From NCBI GenBank assembly GCA_035456465.1, contig DATIDD010000063.1, positions 1 through 64,000 of the forward strand: DNA of 64,000 bases. Reading direction: 5' to 3'. The notes under the pieces were generated by a model, which was not told where the DNA came from, searched no databases, and saw only the letters and a list, made by a program, of their open reading frames with translations. Both the position numbers and the translations under genes were made by a program. This document shows, piece by piece, positions 1 to 6,871 of this stretch. The stretch is from DATHTC01 sp035456465 (GTDB taxonomy: Bacteria; Actinomycetota; Thermoleophilia; Gaiellales; Gaiellaceae). Positions within the stretch are counted from its first letter, which is position 1; each line of letters starts with the position of its first letter.

Positions 1-90
1 CATACGGCCCCGGAAAGCTCCGTGCGCTCGGCGGCGCGAGGCGGCGGCGGGAGCCCGGCTTCGCCGGGCGGGAGCCGACGCCGGCCGGGG
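1..90. repeat. Intergenic repeat family A, copy 1 (tandem unit)
   Basis: The 90 bases recur without a visible change at 156-245, separated by 65 bases. Inside is a 7-bp perfect stem GCCCGGC/GCCGGGC at 53-59/63-69 closed by a TTC loop, flanked by G+C-rich arms that also recur at 12192-12251. No coding frame is convincing here. It looks like a structured dispersed intergenic element; the left boundary may lie outside the window. Confidence 0.8.
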
Positions 91-155
91 CAGCACGGCC
101 GCCGCGGTTTCCCGGCGCGTCGCCGAGCGTGCGGGGCGGGAGGGGACAGTATCGA

Positions 156-245
156 CATACGGCCCCGGAAAGCTCCGTGCGCTCGGCGGCGCGAGGCGGC
201 GGCGGGAGCCCGGCTTCGCCGGGCGGGAGCCGACGCCGGCCGGGG
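156..245. repeat. Intergenic repeat family A, copy 2
   Basis: This is the second copy of bases 1-90 (offset 155). Its stem lies at 208-214/218-224. It ends nine bases from the rpsI stop codon on the minus strand, so transcripts of the rplM-rpsI operon would run straight into it. That position, shared with the copy after lysM at 12192-12251, suggests a 3'-end or terminator-like role, which is inference. Confidence 0.8.
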
Positions 246-254
246 AAGCGCGGG

Positions 255-818
255 TCAGCGCTTGCTGAACTGCGGGGCCTTGCGGGCCTTGTGGAGCCCG
301 GCCTTCTTGCGCTCGACGATGCGTGCGTCGCGCGTGAGGAAGCCCTCCCGTTTCAGCGGCACGCGGAGCTCGGGGTTCGCCTCGACGAGCGCGCGCGCCA
401 CGCCGTGGCGCACCGCCCCGGCCTGGCCGGACGGCCCGCCGCCGTGGACGCGAACGCGCAGGTCGTATTGCCCCTCCAGGCCCGCGACCTTCAGCGGCGC
501 GAGCACCATCGCCTGGTGCGTCGCGCGCGGGAAGTACTCCGCGATCGTGCGGCCGTTGAACCACGTCGCGCCGTCGCCCGGGCGGAGGATCACGCGCGCC
601 ACGGAGGTCTTGCGCTTGCCCGTCCCGCGGTACTGCGCCTGCTGGGACGGGGCCCGCAGCGACCGGGCCTGCGGCTGCGGCTGGGCCGGCTCGGCCGCGG
701 GCTCCTGCGCCTCGGCCGCCGGGGCCTCGGGCTCCGCGGTCGCCGGTCCAGCGGTCTCGGGCTCCGCGCCCTCGGGCTCCGGGGTCCCGGGCTGCTGCGA
801 CTCGACCTGCTCCGCCAC
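255..818 (-). CDS. rpsI: 30S ribosomal protein S9
   Basis: Small-subunit ribosomal protein whose C-terminal tail reaches the P-site tRNA. The protein has 187 residues, longer than the usual 130 or so, because residues 1-58 form an Ala/Glu/Pro-rich acidic extension. The S9 core follows from about 59, with YRGTGKRKTSVARV near its start and the basic tail ending QFSKR. The start is GTG preceded by AGGAGGAG. It is cotranscribed with rplM, nine bases downstream of it. Acidic N-terminal extensions of S9 are seen in Actinobacteria. Identification is secure. Confidence 0.97.
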   Translation of the reverse strand: MAEQVESQQPGTPEPEGAEPETAGPATAEPEAPAAEAQEPAAEPAQPQPQARSLRAPSQQAQYRGTGKRKTSVARVILRPGDGATWFNGRTIAEYFPRATHQAMVLAPLKVAGLEGQYDLRVRVHGGGPSGQAGAVRHGVARALVEANPELRVPLKREGFLTRDARIVERKKAGLHKARKAPQFSKR

Positions 819-827
819 GCTCTCCTC

Positions 828-1268
828 CTAGTCCTCGAGCGGCAGCGGCTTGGGCGCCTGCGCCGCGTGCGGGTGCTCGGGCCCCGCGTAGATCTTCAGC
901 TTCGTCAGCTGCGCGCTCGCGAGCCGGTTGCGGGGCAGCATCCCCTTCACGGCCTTGCGGAGCACCTCCGTCGGCCGCCGCTCGAGCTGCTCGCGCAGAG
1001 TGCGGCTGCGCAGGCCGCCGGGGTAGCCGGAATGCCGGTAGTAGTGCTTCTGGTCGAGCTTCTTGCCGGTGACCCGGATCTTCTCGGCGTTGACGACGAC
1101 GACGAAGTCGCCCGTGTCGACGTGCGGCGTGTACTCGGGCTTCGTCTTGCCGCGAAGCGTGTCCGCGATGCGCGTGGCGAGACGCCCGAGCGTCTGGCCC
1201 TCGGCGTCGACGACGTACCACTCGCGCGTGACGTCGCCCGGCTTGGCGTTCCAGGTCTTGATGGTCAT
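828..1268 (-). CDS. rplM: 50S ribosomal protein L13
   Basis: Early-assembly large-subunit protein of 146 residues, the normal length. Family motifs are present: WYVVDAEGQTLGRLA near the N-terminus, the HVDTGDFVVVVNAEK segment, and the GMLPRNRLA motif. It is first gene of the rplM-rpsI operon, in the standard order. The ATG has no clear Shine-Dalgarno sequence. A possible -10 (TACCAT, 1304-1309) and an 18-bp palindrome (1279-1296) lie in the short gap behind the MFS gene. Confidence 0.97.
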   Translation of the reverse strand: MTIKTWNAKPGDVTREWYVVDAEGQTLGRLATRIADTLRGKTKPEYTPHVDTGDFVVVVNAEKIRVTGKKLDQKHYYRHSGYPGGLRSRTLREQLERRPTEVLRKAVKGMLPRNRLASAQLTKLKIYAGPEHPHAAQAPKPLPLED

Positions 1269-1278
1269 GCAGAAGGAC

Positions 1279-1296
1279 GGCGGACACGTGTCCGCC
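1279..1296. promoter_or_regulatory. Perfect 18-bp palindrome in the rplM leader
   Basis: GGCGGACACGTGTCCGCC reads the same on both strands and lies between a possible -10 hexamer (TACCAT, 1304-1309, minus strand) and the rplM start codon at 1268. It could be an operator at the transcription start or a leader hairpin. L13 leaders are known to be autoregulatory in Firmicutes, but I see no detailed match to that RNA family. Confidence 0.5.
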
Positions 1297-1314
1297 GGCG
1301 GCCGATGGTAGCAG

Positions 1315-2541
1315 CTAGGCAGGCTCGGTGCGGACGGGCGGAGGGGCCGTGCGGGTGAGCAGGACCCCCACCGGAAGGAGCGCCGCCGCAGCCGCGCCGA
1401 ACGCGAGCGCGTAGACGCCGAGCTCGTCCAGCGCGTAGCCGCCGAGGAGCACGAACGCGGCGCCGAGCATGCTCCCGGAGAAGTCGCCGAAGCCGAGGAG
1501 CTTCCCGCGCTCCGTCGGCCGCGAGAGGTCGACGAGCTGCGCCGAGGCGGCGACGTAGGAGACGTTCCAGCCGAGGCCGAGGCCGAACAGGAGGACGCCG
1601 GTCGCCCAGACGCCCTCGCCCCACTGGAGCCCGGCGCAGGAGACGGCGATCACCGCGAGCCCGCCGACGAGCGCCGGCGCGCGCCCGATGCGGTCGACGA
1701 GCGTTCCCACCACCGGCACGAGGCCGAACATGCCGAGCACGTGCGCGGCGATGATCGGGAACACGACGTGCTGCGCGTGGTGCCGGTGCTCGACGACGAC
1801 GTACCCGGTCAGGTTCATCACCGAGACCATCACGGCGATGCTGGCGAGGCTCGCGACGAGCGCGGGGACGACGCCGGGCCGCCGGAGGATCTCGCGGAGC
1901 GGCGCCGCGTGGGTCGGCTCGTCGGCGGCGGGGGCGGGCGCGATCAGCTGCGCGATGCGCATCGGGTCCGGCCGCACGAGCAGCACGACGACGATCCCGA
2001 GCAGCGCGATCCCGGACGCCGCCAGCCACGGGACGACGAGCGCGGCGGTCTCGACGTCCTTCCCGGCGAAGATCGGGCTGAAGACGGCCGGGCCGAGGAT
2101 CGCGCCGAACACCGAGCCGAACAGCACCCAGGCGATCCCCCGGGCGCGTCTCGCCGCCGGGTACATGTCTCCCGCGGCCGTGCGCGCCAGCGCCGCCGTG
2201 CCCGCGCCGGCCCCGAGCAGCGCGAACCCGGGCACGACGCCCGCCCACGACGCGGTGGCGGCACCGAGCGCGGTGAGCGCGCTGCCGACGGAGGTGACGG
2301 CGAAGCCGGTCGCGATCACCGGGACGCGCCCGAACCGGTCCATCGCCCGCCCGGAGACGAGCGACCCGCACGCGGACGAGACGAGGAAGATCGCAGGCCC
2401 GAGCCCGAGCAGCCCCTCGATCCCGGTGACGAGGACGAACGTGATCGAGGAGACGGCCGCGACGAGCTGGAACACCGCAGAGTTGAGCGCCATCGACGCC
2501 GACAGCAGCGCCGTGTTCCGGCGGATCGGGAGGTCGGGCAC
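1315..2541 (-). CDS. MFS transporter
   Basis: Integral membrane protein of the major facilitator superfamily, about 408 residues from the chosen start, with roughly 12 hydrophobic segments. The loop-2 signature appears as GRAMDRFGRVPVIATG and its second-half counterpart as VGTLVDRIGRAPALVGG. Substrate cannot be read from the sequence. The frame stays open back to 2676, but that part overlaps the neighbouring gene and a hairpin, so I place the start at GTG 2541, just before the first membrane segment. A poor -10-like TTGAAT lies six bases upstream of it. Confidence 0.8.
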   Translation of the reverse strand: MPDLPIRRNTALLSASMALNSAVFQLVAAVSSITFVLVTGIEGLLGLGPAIFLVSSACGSLVSGRAMDRFGRVPVIATGFAVTSVGSALTALGAATASWAGVVPGFALLGAGAGTAALARTAAGDMYPAARRARGIAWVLFGSVFGAILGPAVFSPIFAGKDVETAALVVPWLAASGIALLGIVVVLLVRPDPMRIAQLIAPAPAADEPTHAAPLREILRRPGVVPALVASLASIAVMVSVMNLTGYVVVEHRHHAQHVVFPIIAAHVLGMFGLVPVVGTLVDRIGRAPALVGGLAVIAVSCAGLQWGEGVWATGVLLFGLGLGWNVSYVAASAQLVDLSRPTERGKLLGFGDFSGSMLGAAFVLLGGYALDELGVYALAFGAAAAALLPVGVLLTRTAPPPVRTEPA

Positions 2542-2570
2542 CGAGCCATTCAAGCACCGCGGGCCGTTCG

Positions 2571-2603
2571 AGCACCGCGGCGCCGGTGCGGCGCCGCGGT
2601 GCT
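2571..2603 (-). terminator. Strong intergenic hairpin, likely terminator of the DUF4082 gene
   Basis: A 14-bp perfect stem (AGCACCGCGGCGCC and its complement) encloses a 5-base loop. It sits between the DUF4082 stop codon (2622) and the MFS start (2541) on the same strand. No T-run follows, which is usual for hairpins in very G+C-rich actinobacteria. Confidence 0.7.
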
Positions 2604-2621
2604 GCCTGCCGTCCGCCCGTC

Positions 2622-4295
2622 CTAGCGCCGAGCGCGCGCGGCCGCGACGGCCGCCGCGAAGCGGAAGGGCTGCCACTCGGTGACGACGCCGCTACCGTCG
2701 GCGAGCCTGACCCAGATCTCCGGTCGCTGCGAGCGGAAGCTGAAGGCGCGGAGGTACCCGCGCCAGGCCCACGGCGCCGCCGGATCGGTCGCGAGCTGGA
2801 GCCGGAGCGGACGCAGCGGCGTCTCCGACGTGTCGACGGCGATCCAGGTCCGGATCGCCCGCCGCGAGTGGAGCGAGCCGAGGCGCGTGCGCACGAGCGA
2901 GATCCGGATCCGCGCGTCGGCGACGGGGAGGGTCCTCGTCGCGACGACCACGCCGACCGAGGCGCGGTTGTTCACGACGTTCGGGTCCGGCTGGTCGGCC
3001 GATGCGACGGCGCGGTTCTCCGCAGCGCCACTCGCGATGGCCGACGCGGCCACCGTGATCCGCGCCGACTCGCCGGCGGCAAGCGTGCCGATGGCGCAGC
3101 GGACGACGGCCGCGGCGGCGCAGCTCCCGCGCGTGCTCGTCGCGGACCGGAGCGCGATGCCCGCGGGCAGGGCGTCCTCGACCGTGACGCCCGTCGCGGC
3201 AGCGGGGCCGAGGTTCGACGCCGTCAGCGTGTAGGTGAGATCCGCGCCGACCTGCGGCGAGCCCGGCTCGGCCGTCATCGCCAGCGCTACGTCGGCGTGG
3301 GGATCGGGAGCCGGAGCGGGCGCGGGTGCCGGTGCAGGTGCCGCCGCGGGCGGGGGCGGAGGCGGAGGCGCGGCCGTCGTGAACGTCCAGACGACGTCGG
3401 CGTCGAGGGCGACGCCGTCCTCGGCCGACACCGACGCGTCGAGCCGCGCGGTGTAGGCGGTGCCCGGGGCGAGGTCGGCGGCCGGCGTCAGCGTCGCCGT
3501 CCTGGAGGCGGAGTCGTAGGCGACCGTCGCCGCCACGGCCGCGCCGCCGGGACCCTCGAGCGTGAACGTCGAGCCGGTCAGCGTCGCGGCGTCCATGCCG
3601 CGCGAGAACGCGGACGTCGGGTGCACGTCCACGGCGACGCCCGTCGCGCCGTCGGCCGGCGAGGGGGTCGCCGTCGGCGGCTCGAGCTCCTCGACGACGA
3701 CGTCGACGAAGTAGTTGCTGTTCCGGTACGAGTCGCTCGGGAAGGCGCCCGCGCCGTAGTGGTAGACGCCGTTCGAGCCGTCGGCGATCGTGCGGAGCGG
3801 CCCGCTCGAGAGCTCGGAGGCGAGGCCGTCGAGCGTCACCGAGTAGACGACGTTGAAGTTGACCGACGCGACGTAGGTCGATCCGGGCCGGAGCACGACG
3901 GGCGTCGCGAGCGCCGCCTCCTGCCAGCCCGAGGCGGTCTCGGAGCCGAAGGACGCCTGCGCGAGCTCCGTGCCGTCGCCCGTCCAGATGCGTCCGACGT
4001 GCGAGCCGCTCTCGCCCGCGTCCTTCCAGAACCGCACGGCCGTGAGCCGGACGGGGGCCGTGACGCCGAGCTCGACCCCCAGCTCGTAACTGTGCGGCGG
4101 CGGGCCCGGCTGGCCGGCACTGACCGTGATCCCCGTCTCCGCGGGCGTCGCGCTCGCGTCGAACAGCGAGCAGGGACAGGTGGTCGCACCGTTCAACGGC
4201 GCGGCTGCGGGCAGCGACGCCGCCGCGGCGACCAGGACCACGGCGAGCCCCCACGCGTAGCGCATTCGGCGACGGCTCCTGCGAATCAGGCTCAT
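2622..4295 (-). CDS. Secreted multidomain protein (DUF4082, Ig-like, DUF11)
   Basis: An exported protein of 557 residues. Residues 1-36 look like a signal peptide with a basic start. A DUF4082 domain (about 38-185) contains LGVTAPVRLTAVRFWKDAG. A bacterial Ig-like domain (about 190-290) has the TPSPADGATGV and WTFTTA motifs. A Pro/Ala linker (about 292-320) is followed by a DUF11 repeat (about 325-430) with LTYTLTASNLGPAAATGV. The C-terminal 120 residues are unassigned. The start ATG follows AGGGAG. DUF4082 proteins are extracellular and often adhesin- or glycan-related; the exact role is unknown. No sortase motif or C-terminal membrane anchor is visible, so it is probably released. Confidence 0.8.
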   Translation of the reverse strand: MSLIRRSRRRMRYAWGLAVVLVAAAASLPAAAPLNGATTCPCSLFDASATPAETGITVSAGQPGPPPHSYELGVELGVTAPVRLTAVRFWKDAGESGSHVGRIWTGDGTELAQASFGSETASGWQEAALATPVVLRPGSTYVASVNFNVVYSVTLDGLASELSSGPLRTIADGSNGVYHYGAGAFPSDSYRNSNYFVDVVVEELEPPTATPSPADGATGVAVDVHPTSAFSRGMDAATLTGSTFTLEGPGGAAVAATVAYDSASRTATLTPAADLAPGTAYTARLDASVSAEDGVALDADVVWTFTTAAPPPPPPPAAAPAPAPAPAPAPDPHADVALAMTAEPGSPQVGADLTYTLTASNLGPAAATGVTVEDALPAGIALRSATSTRGSCAAAAVVRCAIGTLAAGESARITVAASAIASGAAENRAVASADQPDPNVVNNRASVGVVVATRTLPVADARIRISLVRTRLGSLHSRRAIRTWIAVDTSETPLRPLRLQLATDPAAPWAWRGYLRAFSFRSQRPEIWVRLADGSGVVTEWQPFRFAAAVAAARARR

Positions 4296-4395
4296 GACAC
4301 TCCCTGGGCGAGACGACGGGCTGCTCCGATGCTGACGGCGGTCGGACCGCCGCGCCTCCCACCGACGGGCAGTCGCCGCTGGCCGAGCGGGTAGG

Positions 4396-4911
4396 TCAGC
4401 CGAGGGCGCGAGCCAGCTGCTCGCGGAACGCGGCGGCACCGCCGTGGGACGGGTGGCGCACGTACGGGCCGTCGAGCTCCCGCCGGGCGAGCCGCCCGAC
4501 CGGGATCGCCCGCCGCCCGGCCGCGAGCGCGTCCAGGAACGGCCTCGACCGCGCGATCTCCGCCCGCGTCGGCGCGCGGTTCGAGCACGCCGTTCCGGGA
4601 TGCGTCGGCACGAGGTTCCAGAGCAGCACCTCGTCGGCGACGCCGAGCTCCGCCAGCACGCGGTGGACGATCGTCGCCGTGGCCTCGGCCGGCCCGATGC
4701 CCGTGAGCTGGCGCTCCGAGGTGAACGGGATCCCGGAGACGCGCGCGCCGCGGTACCCCGCGGCCTCACCGACCAGCAGCACCGGCGCCGCCGCACGTCG
4801 GGCCAGGTACCGCCGGAGCCGCTCGCGGCGGAGCGCCGAGGCGGCGTACTGGTTGTGCGTGCGCCCGATGTGCGCGCGGGCGAGCTCGTCGACGAGCGTG
4901 TCTGTGCTCAC
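4396..4911 (-). CDS. Uracil-DNA glycosylase superfamily protein
   Basis: Base-excision enzyme expected to remove uracil or a related base from DNA. The 171-residue protein has a water-activating-type motif region, LLVGEAAGYRGARVSG, near residues 51-66, and a distal motif LLWNLVPTHPG that supplies a histidine. These place it in the UDG fold superfamily, but it is not a classic family 1 Ung, so the substrate is uncertain. The GTG start begins VSTDTLVDELA. It is divergent from acyP with 24 bases between starts; a weak -10-like TAGAGA lies eight bases upstream. Confidence 0.72.
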   Translation of the reverse strand: MSTDTLVDELARAHIGRTHNQYAASALRRERLRRYLARRAAAPVLLVGEAAGYRGARVSGIPFTSERQLTGIGPAEATATIVHRVLAELGVADEVLLWNLVPTHPGTACSNRAPTRAEIARSRPFLDALAAGRRAIPVGRLARRELDGPYVRHPSHGGAAAFREQLARALG

Positions 4912-4923
4912 GATTCGAGTCTC

Positions 4924-4929
4924 TACGAT
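4924..4929 (+). promoter_or_regulatory. Leaderless -10 element for acyP
   Basis: TACGAT stands six bases before the acyP ATG, so transcription would begin at or next to the start codon. No Shine-Dalgarno sequence is present. Confidence 0.6.
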
Positions 4930-4935
4930 CGGCGC

Positions 4936-5202
4936 ATGATCCGCCGCCGTCTGCTCGTCCGCGGCTTCGTCCAGGGCGTCGGCTTCCGCTTCGCCGTCGC
5001 CCGACGGGCGGAGTCGGCGGGACTCGCCGGGTCGGTGCGGAACCTTCCCGACGGCGGCGTCGAGGTGGTGCTCGAGGGGAGGCAGGACGCTGTCGAGCTG
5101 GTGACCTCGTTCTGCGCGGAGGGCCCGCGGGGGGCGCGCGTGGACGCCGTGGAGGCGACGGACGAGGTGCCGGAGGGCCTTCGCGACTTCCGCGTCCGCT
5201 AG
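4936..5202 (+). CDS. acyP: Acylphosphatase
   Basis: Small cytoplasmic enzyme that hydrolyses carboxyl-phosphate bonds in acyl phosphates. It has 88 residues, the family norm. The phosphate-binding loop with its catalytic arginine is visible as VRGFVQGVGFR (residues 8-18), and the catalytic asparagine lies in GSVRNLPDGGVEVVLEG. It is transcribed away from the UDG gene. Its TAG stop is the right half of a CTAG shared with the convergent nitroreductase gene. Confidence 0.93.
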   Translation: MIRRRLLVRGFVQGVGFRFAVARRAESAGLAGSVRNLPDGGVEVVLEGRQDAVELVTSFCAEGPRGARVDAVEATDEVPEGLRDFRVR

Positions 5203-5786
5203 CTCCAGCGCTCCCAGCGGACGAGCTCGTCGAGCGGCCGCCGCCGTGACGCCGACCGGCTCGTCCTGACCGGATCCTCGTCGGCCGGATAGCCGAGCGT
5301 GACGACACCGATCGGCCGCACCGCGGCGGGGAACCCGACGGCCGCACGGAGCAAGTCCGGGTCCGGCGCGCCTGCGAAGGCCGCCGCGAGCCCGTCGTCC
5401 AGCGCGGCCAGCAGGGCGAGCATCATCAGTGCGCCGCCGTCCACGTACCAGTACGGCACCGGCCACTCGATCTCGCGCCCTTCGCGGTCGAGCTTGTCCG
5501 CCTCCCGGTAGCGGCGATGGTAGGCGTCCTCCTCCACGCCGGCGACGAGGTGCGCGGGCGCCGACGAGATCCACGGCCGCTCGTACTCCGCCTCTCCGCA
5601 CGCCTCGCCGACGGCGCGTCGCCGCGCCTCGTCGGTGACGACGACCAGCCGCTGGCCCTGTGTGAACCCTGCGCTCGGGACCCGCCGGACCACGCCGGCG
5701 ACCCGCTCGAGCACGTCGCGCGGCACCGGGTCCGGCCGGTACGACCGGACCATCCGCCGGCGCGCGAGCACGTCACGGAAGTCCAC
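5199..5786 (-). CDS. Nitroreductase family flavoprotein
   Basis: FMN-dependent NAD(P)H oxidoreductase family protein of 195 residues. The N-terminus FRDVLARRRMVRSYRPDPV is the typical phosphate-binding start of the family, the SAGFTQGQRLVVV segment matches its second conserved block, and the GALMMLALLAALDDGLA helix and the VGFP/VTLGYPADEDP end block also fit. The substrate is unknown; it could be a nitro compound, quinone or F420-linked reduction. The GTG start has a -10 hexamer six bases upstream and no ribosome-binding site. Confidence 0.85.
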   Translation of the reverse strand: MDFRDVLARRRMVRSYRPDPVPRDVLERVAGVVRRVPSAGFTQGQRLVVVTDEARRRAVGEACGEAEYERPWISSAPAHLVAGVEEDAYHRRYREADKLDREGREIEWPVPYWYVDGGALMMLALLAALDDGLAAAFAGAPDPDLLRAAVGFPAAVRPIGVVTLGYPADEDPVRTSRSASRRRPLDELVRWERWS

Positions 5787-5792
5787 GAGGCG

Positions 5793-5798
5793 AGGCTA
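5793..5798 (-). promoter_or_regulatory. Leaderless -10 element for the nitroreductase gene
   Basis: TAGCCT lies six bases before the GTG start. Its first three bases are also the stop codon of the upstream gene (5796-6731), so the promoter is embedded in the end of that gene. Confidence 0.6.
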
Positions 5799-6731
5799 GC
5801 GCTCGCGCGCGCAGATGCGGTCTCCGGCCATCACGCGGTCGAACGTCGCGTCGAACTCGCCGTCGCGCCCGCGGTCGGCCGCGGTGAGCCCGGCGCCCTC
5901 CCACTGGACGATCGGCGTGACGCCGGGACCCATCACCGTGACGCGGTACCGCTCGCCGGTCGCGGCCGGACGGACGTCCTGGTTCGGGTAGCCGGGGAAC
6001 GGCCGCTGCGGGACGAAGCTGTGGCAGAACGTGCCGGTGTCGCGGTGCGTGACGATGCCCGACTCGCGACGCCACCCCGCACCGTAGGCGGAGTTGTACG
6101 TGTCGATGTAGACGTTCCGGACGTAGCGGTCGCGCGGGTTCCCGTCCTTCGTCGTCCCGAAGCCGTACACGGGCGCGCCCGCGTAGGTGAGGCGGCCGAA
6201 GAGCCCCTGCGCCGCGAACCCGTACGTCCAGTTCGTGAACACCTCGAGCTGCGCGAGCGGCCCGCGCCAGTGCGAGACGTGGAGCTCGACGGCGGTGTGC
6301 TCGGGCCGCCACGGGTCGAAGCCGAGCAGCGGCTGGCGGCGCACCCACGCCTGCACCGCCCAGTACGAGCCGTCGGGCGCCCTGCAAGCGGCGGCGAGGT
6401 AGGCGAGCGCGGGGCCGTCGTAGGCGCGGCACACGTTGCGGAAGCGCTTCCACACGAGGCGCCCGTACCTGGCCAACCCGCCCGACAGGTCTCGCCGGAA
6501 GCGGACCTGCGGCCTGCTCGGGTCCGGCGTCCTCGCGTCGACGGCGCCCCACAGGAGCGCGTGCCGGACGCGCCCGTCCGGGCGGGTGTACGTGACGAGC
6601 GCCTGGCCCTTCGCGTCGACCTGCAACGAGCGGAGGCGGACGTCGACGTCCGGCAGTGCCTCGCTCGCCCGCGCGACACCGGCAGCCGCGAGCGCGGCGA
6701 CGGAGAGCAGGAGGACGACCGCGACCCGCAC
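5796..6731 (-). CDS. Secreted protein of unknown function
   Basis: A 311-residue exported protein that I do not recognise. Residues 1-22 form a signal peptide ending VARASEA. The mature part is rich in aromatic residues and has four cysteines (in NVCRAYDG, AACRAPDG, TFCHSF and DRICARER), an even number consistent with two disulfides outside the cell. Repeated segments such as YWAVQAWVRRQP and YDGPALAYLAAACRAPDGSYW suggest a beta-rich fold. The GTG start has GAGGG about nine bases upstream. It precedes the nitroreductase gene but that gene seems to have its own promoter. Confidence 0.75.
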   Translation of the reverse strand: MRVAVVLLLSVAALAAAGVARASEALPDVDVRLRSLQVDAKGQALVTYTRPDGRVRHALLWGAVDARTPDPSRPQVRFRRDLSGGLARYGRLVWKRFRNVCRAYDGPALAYLAAACRAPDGSYWAVQAWVRRQPLLGFDPWRPEHTAVELHVSHWRGPLAQLEVFTNWTYGFAAQGLFGRLTYAGAPVYGFGTTKDGNPRDRYVRNVYIDTYNSAYGAGWRRESGIVTHRDTGTFCHSFVPQRPFPGYPNQDVRPAATGERYRVTVMGPGVTPIVQWEGAGLTAADRGRDGEFDATFDRVMAGDRICARER

Positions 6732-6847
6732 GAGAGAACCCTCGGCAGGTCACGGACAAGCCTGTTCACCCGGATGTGTGATCCGCTCCCGCGGCGGCGA
6801 CCACAGCACAGGCGGAGGCCAGTGCGAACGGGAACGGCGGGCTCGCG

Positions 6848-6866
6848 GGGGAACCATCGGTTCCCC
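6848..6866 (-). terminator. Hairpin after guaA
   Basis: GGGGAACC and GGTTCCCC form a perfect 8-bp stem with a 3-base loop, beginning five bases after the guaA stop codon. It is a likely terminator for the guaB-guaA operon; no T-run follows. Confidence 0.65.
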
Positions 6867-6871
6867 ACGCC

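Noticed and set aside
142..150. A third copy of the GGGGACAGT REP-like palindrome
   Set aside because: Only nine bases match one arm and the complementary arm is missing, so chance or a decayed fragment cannot be told apart.
1..245. CRISPR array
   Set aside because: There are only two 90-base copies with one spacer, the copies contain long G+C-rich stems, and no cas genes are near.
2542..2676. N-terminal extension of the MFS gene to 2676
   Set aside because: It would run through a 14-bp hairpin and into the neighbouring gene, and it adds an Arg/Gly-rich stretch with no membrane character.
4912..4925. Leaderless -10 for the UDG gene (TAGAGA)
   Set aside because: The last base is A, not T, so it does not fit TANNNT; it was left out of the seventeen-gene set.
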